In this document: positions 12,336-24,195 of the stretch, one piece after another
How positions within the stretch are numbered: position 1 is the stretch's first letter
Layout of the letters: each line of letters opens with the position of its first letter
Origin: Lichtheimia corymbifera B2541
Taxonomy: Eukaryota > Mucoromycota > Mucoromycetes > Mucorales > Lichtheimiaceae
Assembly: GCA_000697475.1 (NCBI GenBank)
Contig: JNEU01001021.1
Span: forward strand, 124,001-188,000
Length of the DNA stretch: 64,000 nt
Direction: 5' to 3'
Position numbers and translations under genes: made by a program
Notes under the pieces: generated by a model
What the model was told of the DNA's origin: nothing
Database searches by the model: none
Seen by the model: only the letters and a program-made list of their open reading frames with translations

Positions 12336-12417
12336 TTGTCAAGTTGGTAGACCCCGATAGAGCCGAAGGTGCAGACGGACTTCTTTGTGCAACACAGCTC
12401 ATTTGCATGATACTTCC
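12336..12417 (-). repeat. Inverted linker between units C and D
   Basis: The linker sequence that elsewhere in the array reads in plus orientation (about 10986, 11490, 11820 and 12860) is here present as its reverse complement. The match runs from the AACA-linked end to the GAAGTATCATGCAAATGAGC end. Confidence 0.85.
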
Positions 12418-12860
12418 CAATGAACAAATACCGCTCTCCATATAGCATCATGCTTACAGCATATGTAAAACATAAAGGTGCCTATATCTCTGAATCTTAC
12501 AATGAAATGCGGGGTCGTTCATCGAACAAAGTTGCTCGTCGGGGTGAAGCGCACCTAGGGTGCAAGTTTCACGATCGTCGTGGCCATTCTCAGATTCACC
12601 CAATGTCACCACCAGCCAAAGTCGAAAAAAAATTCAAGAGGTCGACCCACGATCCACTTTGGCTGGTGGTGACATTGCGAAATCTAGGATCGGCGAGCTG
12701 GATCGTAGAACTTGCACCCAAGGTGCGCTTCACCCCGACGAGCAACTTTGTTCTATGAAAGAGCCCACGTTTCATTGTAAAGTTTAGAGATACAGGCACC
12801 TTTATGTTTTACATATGCCGAAAAGCATGATGCTATATGACAAGTGGTCATTGTTCATTG
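12418..12860. repeat. Inverted-repeat unit D
   Basis: Left arm about 12418-12622 (variant I at its inner end), loop 12623-12655 in the same orientation as unit C, right arm about 12656-12860 (variant II). Arms match imperfectly but over about 200 nt. Confidence 0.92.
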
Positions 12861-13630
12861 TGAAGTATCATGCAAATGAGCTGTGTTGCACAAAGAAGTC
12901 CGTCTGCATCTTCGGCTCTATCGGGGTCTACCTACTTGACAATGAACAAAGACCACTTGTCATATAGTATCACGCTGATAGCATAGGTAAAACATGAAGG
13001 CGCCTGTTTCTCCAAATCTCCATAGTGATGTGTAGAGGCTTTATGAGAACGATATTGATCAGCATGACCGAGAGCACCTCCTGACCAAGTTTCGACGTCC
13101 CCACCAGCAATATCGGCGCACACGGCCGTACACCCTATTTATGTTTTCATCCATTCGTCGTCTCTCCCACATTCAAGGTTTTCATAATGAACTCTGGGGT
13201 CTTTATGAGAACGAAATTGCTCGGCGTGGCCGAAAGGGTGTTGTGTGAAAGTTTCAGGTTCGAGGTGGGCAATCTCGGGGAACAGGAGCGTCTACCCTAC
13301 TTTTCTCCTACATTTGGGCTGGCCCGCATTCAAAATGTTCATTATGAACCGTGCGGTTTTTAAATGAATGAAGTTGATCAGCATGTGCGAGAGTACCTTT
13401 TGAGCAAGTTTCAAGTGCAAGATGGGGGATCCCAAGAAACTACATACTAATTGACTTTTTCATAAATCCGGCGCTTTCCCAATTTCCCGCCGTCATAGTA
13501 AATCCCACATTATGCTCTCCCTTTCGAAATTTTCAAATGAAGTGTGGGTTCTTTATTAATACAAAGTTGTTCAGCATGTCCTAGAGCATATTGTGTTAAA
13601 GTTTGAGGTTCGAGACAGGCAAACCGAATA
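12861..13630. repeat. Linker plus successively decayed arm copies
   Basis: A direct-orientation linker (12861-12950) leads into a degenerate plus arm (about 12951-13095). Further copies of the arm core (TATGAAC-like, then AAAGTTGNTC, then CAAGTTTC) follow near 13178-13280, 13335-13432 and 13527-13625, each less similar to the consensus. This gives a decay gradient towards the right edge. The spacing is about 155-195 bp. Minor open frames inside are not supported. Confidence 0.75.
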
Positions 13631-13884
13631 TCATGCATTGATATCGGTGTATATAGATATGTCTGACTGCCTGACAGATTTAATTTCCACCTCTTCCACT
13701 CCCACTTTATTTCCCTCTTGTTCCCATTCCCAACTGTTGCCACATTCAAGTATAACCACCAACTGCAAACGATTGCTTTGCTTCAGCTCATCATGTCAAG
13801 CCTACGATTGTCTGGATACGATTCTCTTTGACTGGATGGCAATTCCATGGCGTGCACACTCCACGAGAACACCCTCGTTTCTCG

Positions 13885-14115
13885 ACACTACACACTCTCT
13901 TGCACTCTCATCCGCCACGATCAATCGTAACAGCATTCATTGCAGTAGCTGCTATTAGCGAGGTTTTTGCTCCATTGTCTCAAAAAGTGTTTACAATCTT
14001 ATCACTCTACTACAACACACACTCTTGCACATTCCTCTACAACGACCAAACGCAACAGCATTCAGTAGTCAGTTGCTATTAGCATTGCCTTTGCTCCATT
14101 GTCTCAATCAGCGTT
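13885..14115 (+). repeat. Tandem duplication with a period of about 115 bp
   Basis: Two diverged direct copies, about 13889-13992 and 14004-14112. Both end in the shared string TTTGCTCCATTGTCTCAA and share CAACAGCATTCA-like and GCTATTAGC segments. Non-coding as far as I can see. Confidence 0.75.
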
Positions 14116-15514
14116 CTTTACTTGCAACAGCATGCCTTGTAGCCTTTATTACGTGAACAGCAGATAGTCGTTACATAGAAGCAGCCTTATTTACGCGTAG
14201 CAACTTGCTCCAATATATATGGATGATGTCTATCATGTATCATCTACACCACAACACAAGCAATCTTCATCTGGTTGAGTAGTGATGGAGAATGACCAAG
14301 AGCGAGGTAGACCAACAGCCGGATGGAAATGGGGAATACATCAGCAAGCGATCATAGGGATTCTTTCTCTCAACATATTGGAATTGCAATGGTTATGATG
14401 TCGTCAGCAAGAACGGTGTGTCATGATACGTGGATTACGGCTGAGGATGATGACTGGTGATCGGGAAGGTGTTTTACAGCGATGGATGATATGGGTATAC
14501 TCAAGTCAAATCACGCAGCAATTAATTCCAATCATGGATGAAGGATGTTTACGACGGCATCAACAAGAATACAATGACACCATTATCCCTGTTCTCCCGT
14601 ATCTTATTCAATTATATTTACTTGATAATCATCCACACTACCATGTACTATATTCTTCGTCTTTTTAATGAATGAAATTGGATTTAACATAATACTTCAT
14701 GCTATCAGCTCATATGTGAAAGACATGGATCAATCGGTTGGTTTCTGGATTGAAAAGGGGAATAGCAATTTCAAGGGCGGGAAGCGAGATTGGATCATTT
14801 TACATCATCGATTTGCATTCATATGCAAATACATAATCGAAAGACAGTAGTGATATCTAAGCCCACCAGGGCGATGATGCCCATCATTAGTGCTTGTTCA
14901 GAAGCTTAATTCATTGTAAACTTTTTTCATTATGCTGCTTAAGAAATAGTGAACTCTGAAGATGGTTGAGGTAGCATGACAATCAAAACAAGAAAGCATG
15001 TTAAAGTATGGTTGATGGTAAAGGAAACAGCAATGTTCTGGATGCTAGTATATTCAAAGGTGATTTGATGGCTAGATGATACTCAATCCTCTAAGATCTA
15101 ACATGTCAACCACTAGCAACTATTCATTGACAAAGAACATGATGGTCATGTGATGAGTGCAAAGAAAGGGATGTGAGAGCGGAGGATAAATGTGATCCCG
15201 AAAGGCAAATCTGGGTGTGATGACGTTTCTTAAATGTTTTGTATGGCCGATTGGTATTAGATTCGCCTTTTTCCTCTTTGCTGCGGTCCCAGCCTTCTTT
15301 TCTCGAACCTCAACTTTGCTGTCGTTCGATTAAGAATCTCGCAACCTGTTCTTGTGCCATATTCTTGATTGACGAATCCAAAAAGACATCGACATTCGCC
15401 TCATCTTTCTTTTATCGATCTTCACTTTCAAACACCTAAATCGACAAAAAAAAATACAACACACCCATCTGATTAGCTTTTCGAATCGGTTGACGCGAGA
15501 AACGTTCTTACAGT
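14116..15514. other. Intergenic region upstream of RPB1
   Basis: About 1.4 kb with no supported gene. A 37-codon frame starts at 14284 and an 80-codon frame spans 14423-14668. They lie in different frames with no convincing intron between them and no motif, so they may be chance or relics. The last 250 bp must contain the RPB1 promoter; its leader is CT-rich. Confidence 0.45.
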
Positions 15515-18500
15515 ATGAGTGGACACCCATTCGCATATTCTTCAGCCCCGGTGCGACGTGTTGCAGCAGTGCAGTTTGGCATTCTGTCTCCGGAAGAGAT
15601 CGTATGTTTTTCATCAGAATCAGGACAGCTTTTGACCCATTGGCTCTAATTGCTGTTTGCAGAAAGCGATGTCTGTGGCCAAAGTCGAATTCCCAGAGTT
15701 ATATGATGAAGGCACACAAAAACCAAGAGTGGGAGGTCTCCTAGATCCGCGTATGGGAACCATCGATCGTAACTACAAGTGTCAAACTTGTGGTGAAGGC
15801 ATGGCAGTCTGTCCGGGTCATTTTGCACACATTGAGCTTGCAAAGCCTGTCTTTCACATTGGTACATATCCTGACTGATTCATTACTTGTATAACGCTTC
15901 ATATACTAATCTAGGTAACGATGATAGGTTTCCTTACAAAAGTCAAAAAGATTCTAGAATGCGTTTGCTTTCATTGTTCGAAATTGAAAGTGGATGATGT
16001 AAGCTGTTTGGAAAAGGGGGATTGAAAGGATGGTATTATTGGGATGGTGGTGAAAAAAGAAGCTAAACAAGCGTATATTAGTCGAATCCACGCTTTGTTC
16101 GGGCAAGAAAAATCCGGGATCCAAAAGCACGTTTGCGGGCAGTGTGGGATTTGGCCAAGACGAAGATGGTTTGCGAAGGAGGGGATGAAAACGATGACGG
16201 CCTCGATGATCGGGAAGATGCTGATGGCAAACGCAAACACGCACATGGAGGATGTGGATATAAGCAACCAACGATTCGCAAGGACGGCCTCAAACTTTAC
16301 GCACAAACCAAAGGCAACTCTGGCGATGACTCAGCTACCGAAGGTCGACAACAGCTCACAGCCAACAAGGTCCTTCAGATTTTGAAGAACATTTCAGATC
16401 AGGATATTCGTGACATGGGCTTATCCGATGAGTTTGCACGACCTGAATGGATGATCATTACTGTATTGCCTGTACCTCCACCACAAGTACGCCCCAGTAT
16501 TCAAATGGATGGCACAAGTCGAGGAGAAGACGATTTGACACATAAGCTTTCCGATGTTCTCAAAGCCAATGCCAATGTTCGGCGATGTGAATCTGAAGGT
16601 GCACCTGTACACGTTGTACAAGAATTCGAGCAATTGCTTCAGGTAAAGAGAAAAAAAAGATCTAATGAAGCGTTGCCATGGAAACTCATCATGATCACGA
16701 CTATAGTTCCATATTGCTACTTACATGGATAATGATATTGCTGGTCAGCCCCAAGCTCTGCAGAAATCGGGTAGACCTGTAAGTATTGCTGAATGAGTCT
16801 GTATCAATCAGCATGATTATTAATATCGATATCAATAGCTCAAATCTATCCGCGCAAGATTAAAGGGCAAAGAAGGACGTCTTCGTGGCAATTTGATGGG
16901 TAAACGTGTCGACTTTTCAGCGCGTACTGTCATTACTGGTGATCCAAACTTGTCTCTTGATCAAGTCGGTGTTCCACGCAGCATTGCACGTAATTTGACC
17001 TATCCTGAGATTGTCACGCCATACAACATTGACAAGCTACAAGCACTTGTACGCAATGGTCCCTTGGAACATCCAGGTGCCAAGTACGTGATTCGTGACA
17101 CGGGCGAACGTATCGATTTGAGCTACAGAAAGCGCGCTGGCGAGATACCCCTCCAATATGGATACAAAGTCGAGCGTCATATCAATGATGATGATGTGGT
17201 CATTTTCAATCGTCAACCTTCATTGCACAAAATGTCTATGATGGGTCATCGTGTCCGTGTCATGCCCTATTCAACCTTCCGTCTCAACTTGTCAGTCACC
17301 ACACCCTACAATGCTGATTTCGATGGTGATGAAATGAATTTGCACGTTCCACAATCATTGGAGACACGAGCTGAAGTCACTGAGATTTGTATGGTGCCAA
17401 AGCAGATTGTATCACCCCAATCCAACAAGCCGGTCATGGGTATTGTGCAAGATACACTTTGTGGTATTCGCAAGTTCACCCTTCGAGACACCTTCTTGAC
17501 CAAAGATATGGTGATGAATATCGTCATGTGGGTCCCTGATTGGGATGGTTATATTCCCCCACCAGCCATTATCAAACCCAAGGCCATGTGGACTGGTAAA
17601 CAAATCCTTGCCATGGTGATCCCCAAGGGTATCAACTGTCAGACTTTCCATTCCACTCATCCTGATCGTGAACACACCTACATCTCACCCGGTGATACGC
17701 GTGTCATTGTTGAAAATGGCGAGTTGATCTGTGGTATCGTTTGTAAAAAGACTGTGGGTACAGCAAGCGGTGGTTTGGTCCATACCATTGTCAATGAGCA
17801 AGGTGCTGAAGCAGCCAAGAACTTTTTGACGGGTACACAACAAGTGGTGAATTACTGGCTTTTGCAAAATGGCTTCAGTATCGGTATTGGTGACACTATC
17901 GCTGATCGTAATACCATGGCAACCATCACCAACGTGATCGCCCAGGCAAAGCAACGTGTGCAAGAAATCATCATCACAGCACAACAAGACAAGCTTGAAG
18001 TACAGCCTGGTATGACATTGCGTGAGACCTTTGAAGCCAAGGTCAATCAAACGTTGAACAAGGCTCGTGATGATGCCGGTAAAATGGCCCAGGAGAATTT
18101 GAAGATTGACAACAACGTCAAACAAATGGTGTTGGCCGGTTCCAAGGGTTCTTTTATCAATATTTCACAAATGTCAGCTTGTGTGGGTCAACAAAACGTG
18201 GAGGGCAAGCGTATTCCTTATGGTTTCCAATATCGTACGCTTCCTCACTTTTCCAAGGATGATCACAGTCCTGAAAGTCGTGGTTTCGTCGAGAATTCAT
18301 ATTTGCGTGGTTTGACACCAACCGAGTTCTTCTTCCACGCTATGGGTGGTCGTGAAGGTAAAATCATAGACAAGGAGTGCTATTACATTGTTATATACTT
18401 ACCCGATATATAGGTTTGATTGATACGGCTGTCAAGACTGCAGAAACCGGTTACATCCAAAGACGTCTTGTGAAGGCTCTTGAAGATGTCATGGTCAAGT

Positions 18501-21290
18501 ACGACGGTACTGTTCGTAACTCTTTGGGTGATATCATTCAAATGGTCTATGGTGAAGATGGCTTGGATGCATGCTTTGTCGAGAAGCAAAAGTTGGCTAC
18601 CATTGGCTGTTCTGAAGAACAATTTGTGGAACGCTTCAAGGTGGACCTCGCTAGCAAAAAGGGATTCCGACCGGGCACACTCAACTATAATGTTCTCAAA
18701 GCTGTGGAAGGCAACGAGATGCTTCAAAACCAATTGGATCAAGAATTCCTTCGTCTTGAAGAAGATCGACACTTGCTGCGTGAATACATCTTCAAGGATG
18801 GAGAAGATAAATGGCCATTACCAGTCAACTTGCAACGTCTTATCACCAATGCTCAGCAAATTTTCCATATCGATCCTCGAAAGCCATCCGACATTCATCC
18901 TCTTCAGGTGATTGATGGTATCTCGTCATTGGCCGATCGATTACTTGTCGTTCGTGGAAGTGATAAGATCTCTGCCGAAGCACAAAAGAATGCAACATGT
19001 CTTTTCCGATCTTTGTTACGATCAACATTTGCCGTGAAGCGTGTGGTTGAAGAATATCACTTAACATCCCAAGCTTTCGAATGGTATGTGATACTTGTTT
19101 TTAGTTGTGGGAGCAATAGCTAATATGGGATGTCGCATATATAGGATCCTTGGTGAAATTGAAAGCCGTTTCCAAACTGCCATGGTTGCTCCTGGTGAAA
19201 TGGTTGGCACGATTGCTGCACAATCTATTGGTGAACCTGCTACTCAGATGACTCTGAACACTTTCCATTATGCTGGTGTATCGAGTAAGAACGTTACTCT
19301 CGGTGTCCCCCGTTTGAAGGAAATCATCAACGTTGCCAAGAATATCAAGACACCTCGTCTTGAAGTGTGGTTGGATGCTGAGCGTTCTCGCAACATTGAA
19401 TTGGCCAAGGAAGTCCAAGTCCATCTTGAGCATACCACTCTGCAGAAGGTCACTGCACGTACCGAGATCTTTTACGATCCTGATCCACGCAACACTATCA
19501 TTGAAGAAGATGCTGATTTCGTGGATACATACTATCAGCTGGAAGATGACAACTCACCGGTGGTTACTCGCGTGTCACCATGGTTGCTCCGTATTGAATT
19601 GGATCGTGGTATGATGGTCGACAAACGTCTGAATATCACTGAGGTGGTGCAAAGAATCTCTGAAGAGTTCAAGAGCGATCTTCACGTCATCGGTAGCGAT
19701 GATAACTCTGAGAAGCTTATTATCCGCTGCCGTGTCATGATGGATGAGAATGAAGAAAAGGGCATGGATGAAGACGAGGGCCGAGCTGAAGAGGACACGT
19801 TCTTGCGTAAACTCGAAACCAGCATGCTTAGCTCGATCAATCTTCGTGGTATTCCAAGAATTCAAAAGGTGTACATTGTTGAACGCAAGGATACTCGTTT
19901 GAATGCAAATGGCAACTTTGACACAGTGACTGAATGGGGTTTGGATACCGATGGCATCAATCTGCAACAAGTCATGTGCCAACGTGGTGTTGATGAACGT
20001 CGCACTTATTCCAACAACACTGTTGAAATCATGGAAGTCCTTGGTATTGAGGCTACTCGCAAGGCTTTGCTCAAGGAATTGCGTAATGTCATTGAGTTTG
20101 ATGGTTCCTATGTCAACTACCGTCACTTGGCATTGCTTTGTGATGTGATGACCAACCGTGGTCACTTGATGGCCATTACTCGTCACGGTATCAATCGAGC
20201 TGAGACTGGTGCTTTGATGCGTTGTTCGTTCGAAGAGACTGTGGAAATTTTATTGGAAGCAGCAGCTGTCGGTGAATTGGATGATTGTCGTGGTGTCGCT
20301 GAAAACATTATGCTTGGTCAATTGGCACCTTTGGGTACTGGTGAATTTGATGTCATGTTGGATGAAGATATGCTCAAGACCATTCCACACGATAATCGCC
20401 AAACCATGCCCAACGGCGTTCCTGGAGATGTTGGAGGTTTCACTACACCAGGCCCTGGTTATATGACTCCCAACTTGGGTACACCTTACGATACTCGTTC
20501 ACCAGACTGGGTCGACTTTTCACACCCATCATCGCCTTCAGAACCAATGTTCTCACCTATGGGCAATACAGGTGCAGCTTCACCATCAGGTGCTAGTCCT
20601 TGGCGTGGTGATCTCAGTCCATATGCAGCAAGCCCTGGTTATTCACCTACATCGCCTGGATACTCACCATCGAGTCCTTCGTACATTACGTCGCCTGGTT
20701 ATTCACCAGCATCACCCAACTACTCGCCTACGAGCCCATCTTACTCTCCAACATCGCCAAGCTATAGCCCAACTTCACCGAGCTACAGCCCCACATCACC
20801 TAGCTACAGCCCAACATCGCCAAGCTATAGTCCCACTTCACCGAGCTACAGCCCAACATCACCAAGCTATAGCCCAACATCACCAAGTTATAGCCCAACT
20901 TCTCCCAGTTATAGCCCAACGTCTCCAAGCTATAGTCCAACTTCTCCTAGTTATAGCCCAACTTCGCCAAGCTACAGCCCAACTTCTCCAAGCTATAGCC
21001 CAACGTCTCCAAGCTACAGCCCAACTTCTCCTAGCTACAGCCCTACGTCGCCAAGTTATAGTCCAACATCTCCTAGCTACAGCCCAACGTCGCCAAGCTA
21101 CAGCCCCACATCCCCAAGCTATAGTCCAACTTCGCCAAGTTATAGCCCAACATCTCCAAGCTATAGCCCGACGTCGCCAAGTTATAGCCCTACATCCCCT
21201 AGCTACAGCCCAACTTCTCCAAGTTACAGTCCAACATCGCCTAGCTACAGTCCAACATCACCGAGCTACAAGAACAACAACAACCGTTAA
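15515..21290 (+). CDS. RPB1: DNA-directed RNA polymerase II largest subunit
   Basis: Catalytic core subunit of Pol II. Eight exons (15515-15601, 15663-15861, 15928-15998, 16082-16642, 16707-16778, 16839-18357, 18414-19083, 19145-21290) give 1774 residues, in the normal range. Visible landmarks are the N-terminal zinc-binding clamp ([30 protein letters not shown]), the metal-chelating active-site loop [10 protein letters not shown], and trigger-loop/bridge-helix regions ([38 protein letters not shown]). The C-terminal domain has a short degenerate entry ([21 protein letters not shown]) and then 26 consecutive perfect YSPTSPS heptads (20721-21266), capped by YKNNNNR. The CTD codes on one frame only; the long open frame in another phase is a shadow of the repeat. 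Convergent with the WDR91-like gene (156 bp between stops). Confidence 0.98.
20721..21266 (+). repeat. RPB1 CTD: 26 tandem consensus heptad codon blocks
   Basis: A 21-bp period repeated 26 times, each block encoding YSPTSPS without any amino-acid deviation, while synonymous positions vary from block to block. Confidence 0.97.
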
Positions 21291-21446
21291 ATAACAGATA
21301 TAGCAAATTAGCATGTGTGCATGTGTGTCTATAAAGCAGCAAAATAGGAATGATGGGTAAATAAAAAAAGTGGTTCCAAAAGCAAAAGAATTGTATATGT
21401 AATGGAAGGAATGGTATGATGCTGGGTATTCATTGTTTTGGCCATT

Positions 21447-24195
21447 TTACACCTTAATTAAGCCAGTGACTTTAACGCTACCATCTATACTACCAAGCAA
21501 GCAAGCATTTGATGCATTTGTCCAATCGACTGTGGTGAGTTTTTGTTGCATTGGTTGATAGCCGAATCGTAAGGAAGGCTGACCATCCGATACCCGATAT
21601 ATGGTTCCCTGTGTTGTTGCTGAGGGGGGAGAATCTTCAGAGCTGCTGGGTGATGCTGAAGATGAAGATGGTGATGATGCAAGAGGTCTGGATGCTGTGG
21701 CACAAAGGCAGAAATCGGTATCAGCGCTGAATGCTACCATCTGTGCTCTTGGCGTCACAGAAAGAAGGGATTGTGTGATTGTATCATCCGTGGTAATTAA
21801 AGGAAGACGGTTGGATCGATTTGAAGAGATGGATAAACGTGAAAGGGATGATGTGGATGGATTGGAGGTTGGACGTGGTGGTAAGGCTGCCGTTGCATTA
21901 CTGACACTAGCCGATACTGATTTGCGAGGATAGGCTGCCGGTGGTGGGAAATCTGCTAATTGGTGTGTTGATAAACTGGTGCCTGGTTTATGAATCGACC
22001 ACTGTGTCAATTGTCCCGATCGATCAATGCTGTATATCGAGTTTTCATCAAAGCTGAATTGGGCAATGCATGATGATCGTCGTGAAGGATCCTTCCATTC
22101 CATAATTGATTTCATCGTCCGTACATCTGACAACATTTGTTAATGCTATAATAAAACATACCATCATGAAGCGCGCGACTTACCAAAGATACGCATGAGT
22201 CCTTGATCATCAGCAGCGACCAGCATTTGACCATTATGGTTGAGCTCGATTGTATTGATATTGCCATAGTCATTTTCATTCTCAGGCTCAAAACAAAACG
22301 ATCCCTATTTCACTCAATCATGAGTTGCCGATCCCTTTCATTGGTCTCCTTAGGAATATACTTACAATAGAATCCATGCTTTTCATACTCCAAGCTACCA
22401 ACGTTCCCGGTTGGGTGCTGCCATCCGACGTCATCTTGTTTCCTGATGCATAGCCAACAAACATGGGCTCGACAGGGCTGCATGAAAGTTGGGTGACCCT
22501 AAAAGCCGTTCCAATTTTAGTTACTTCATCCCAACACACAATAACAACACTTACCAGGGATATTTCCTTTCCACAGAAAACTCTTGTACAATAGACTTGC
22601 TTTCAACATTGAAGACACGGATCGTGCCCATATCGGTGCCCAAGAATAGCTATTGTTTTACAATATCAGTAAGCAACAGTTTCCTCTTTTTGTATTCGTG
22701 ACTTACAAATCGATCTGCCCTTGCTTCCCATTCCATGGATAAGACACAGGATGCATTGTTGTTGATCTTTAATGGATTGAAAGTAGATTGGCCCTTGTAA
22801 CTCCATATCCTAGCAGCACTAAGCGTTAATAAAACGTCATACACGTCGTCCCTATGTATACATACCTGACAATGTTATCCATATCGCAGCTTGCAATCAA
22901 ATTGCCCCCAGCAGAAAACTTGGCGTGTGTGATAGCTGAAGCATGTTCGGAATATTCATCTTGGCTCACCACCACAAATGGCTCATCTTCCACAGGGACC
23001 GTATCAGTTGCATTGGTACCATTTTGATCCATGGTGGTGGCATTGACGGGTGCTAAAGCATTATCTTGCTTTGATCTGTGTGTACCATTGGCTGCTGCCT
23101 TGATATCATTTGTCATGGATGCCGCTCGCTGGCGTATGAGGGTGATGCCATCGGTCATTTCTCGTCGAGTAGTTTCTATCTGAAATGGAATCAGAATGGT
23201 ATGATCATTTGGTGTGATGTGTCATTACCTCGTGCTTCAATTTGGCAATCTCGTTCTCTCGTGCTTCAGCGGTTGCTTTCAAGTTGTCAATAGTGACCTT
23301 CATATTCTCAATTTCGGTTTGCTGAGCTTTGCGTTGTACTCGATCCATGTTCAATGTAACCAATGCCGGTAAAGCTGATACATACATCAATGAGGATAGG
23401 TACATGTGTGTGTCCATAGAAATGATCACTTACGCATATGCTGGAATGTAGTTGCAAGGAAATTATGGAGTGAAATCATGTAGTTGTCAGTCCATTGTTT
23501 GGTAAAGAATGTTTCAAATGTCGGATCTGCAGCGGGATTCTTCACGTAGGGTAAAGCTATGATGATTACAACGAGCGTTAGTCCAACACTCATTCTCACT
23601 CCTATGAAGAATACCAACTCACCAAACCAATGAGACCATTCTGGCTTGCCATGTAAATCTGCACCAAATACATCAAAGAATTCAATGACCTTGTCCCGTC
23701 GTTTGTGTTGGATGGCTAACGAGGAGGAGGACTTTTTAGATTGCATAAACATGTAAAGTAGAAGGTTTACATACCATACACCAGGTAATGCCGTAAGAGA
23801 CAAAGTTCAAACTTATTGACTGTGCGTTGAAAGCGACTATCTAGCCGAGTAAAGAAACGTAGATCGAGATAGCGATAGTAATCGATCAGCCGATGGATAT
23901 CACTGTTGAATATGTAGCCGAGTAGTTCTTCGAGTATCTTGTCCACCTATCTGCACCTTTAGTTATGCATATTCTTCACTACTCCTGAAACGCGTATACC
24001 TGAAAACCCTTATCCTTGTCTCCTCGGCTCTCATTCTCAAGTGCTCGGTATGTGTTGGTGAAGCCGCGAAACTAAAGGAATGGATAGATTAGGTGAGATT
24101 GGGAATGCACGCGCCATCAAGGACAAGGCATCTAGAAGGACGCATACCAATAAATATTCCTTGACAAGCTCATCCACTTGGTACAATGAGTTCAT
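21447..24195 (-). CDS. WDR91-like endosomal WD-repeat protein
   Basis: Predicted orthologue of WDR91, which in animals acts with WDR81 and Rab7 to control PI3P during endosome maturation. The N-terminus is conserved (VDELVKEYLL, FRGFTNTYRALE, DKDKGFQVDKI; later HKRRDKVIEFFDVFGADL and NPTF-like DPTFETFFTKQWTDNY). A coiled coil follows (about 23170-23360). The linker ends in FVVVSQDEYSEHASAITHAKF, which opens the C-terminal WD40 propeller. The propeller's last blades include FSFDENSIYSIDRSG and TVDWTNASNACLLGSIDG. Multiple introns interrupt the frame; the first exon (MNSLYQVDELVKEYLL) is closed by a GTATG donor. The start at 24195 is supported by the conserved N-terminal helix following directly. 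The Ser/Pro-rich insert near the end (about 21620-21960) is probably disordered. Confidence 0.87.

Noticed and set aside
11239..12799. Open frames of 67-112 codons on both strands in the inverted repeats
   Set aside because: They are mirror translations of the same palindromic DNA, with no start context, no introns and no motif.
13250..13620. tRNA-like B-box strings (GGTTCGAG) in decayed repeat copies
   Set aside because: No matching A-box or cloverleaf could be built around them; they belong to the repeat arm.
10985..13630. CRISPR array
   Set aside because: The repeats are long, inverted and of variable spacing, and the genome is clearly eukaryotic.
14284..14668. Possible gene made of the frames at 14284 and 14423
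   Set aside because: Different phases, no credible intron, no recognisable motif.
17685..18125. Antisense open frames within RPB1 and other conserved exons
   Set aside because: They lie opposite well-conserved coding sequence and have no features of their own.
20572..21294. Long open frame (240 codons) overlapping the RPB1 CTD in another phase
   Set aside because: It is a by-product of the 21-bp CTD repeat, giving a His/Gln/Leu-rich translation without motifs.
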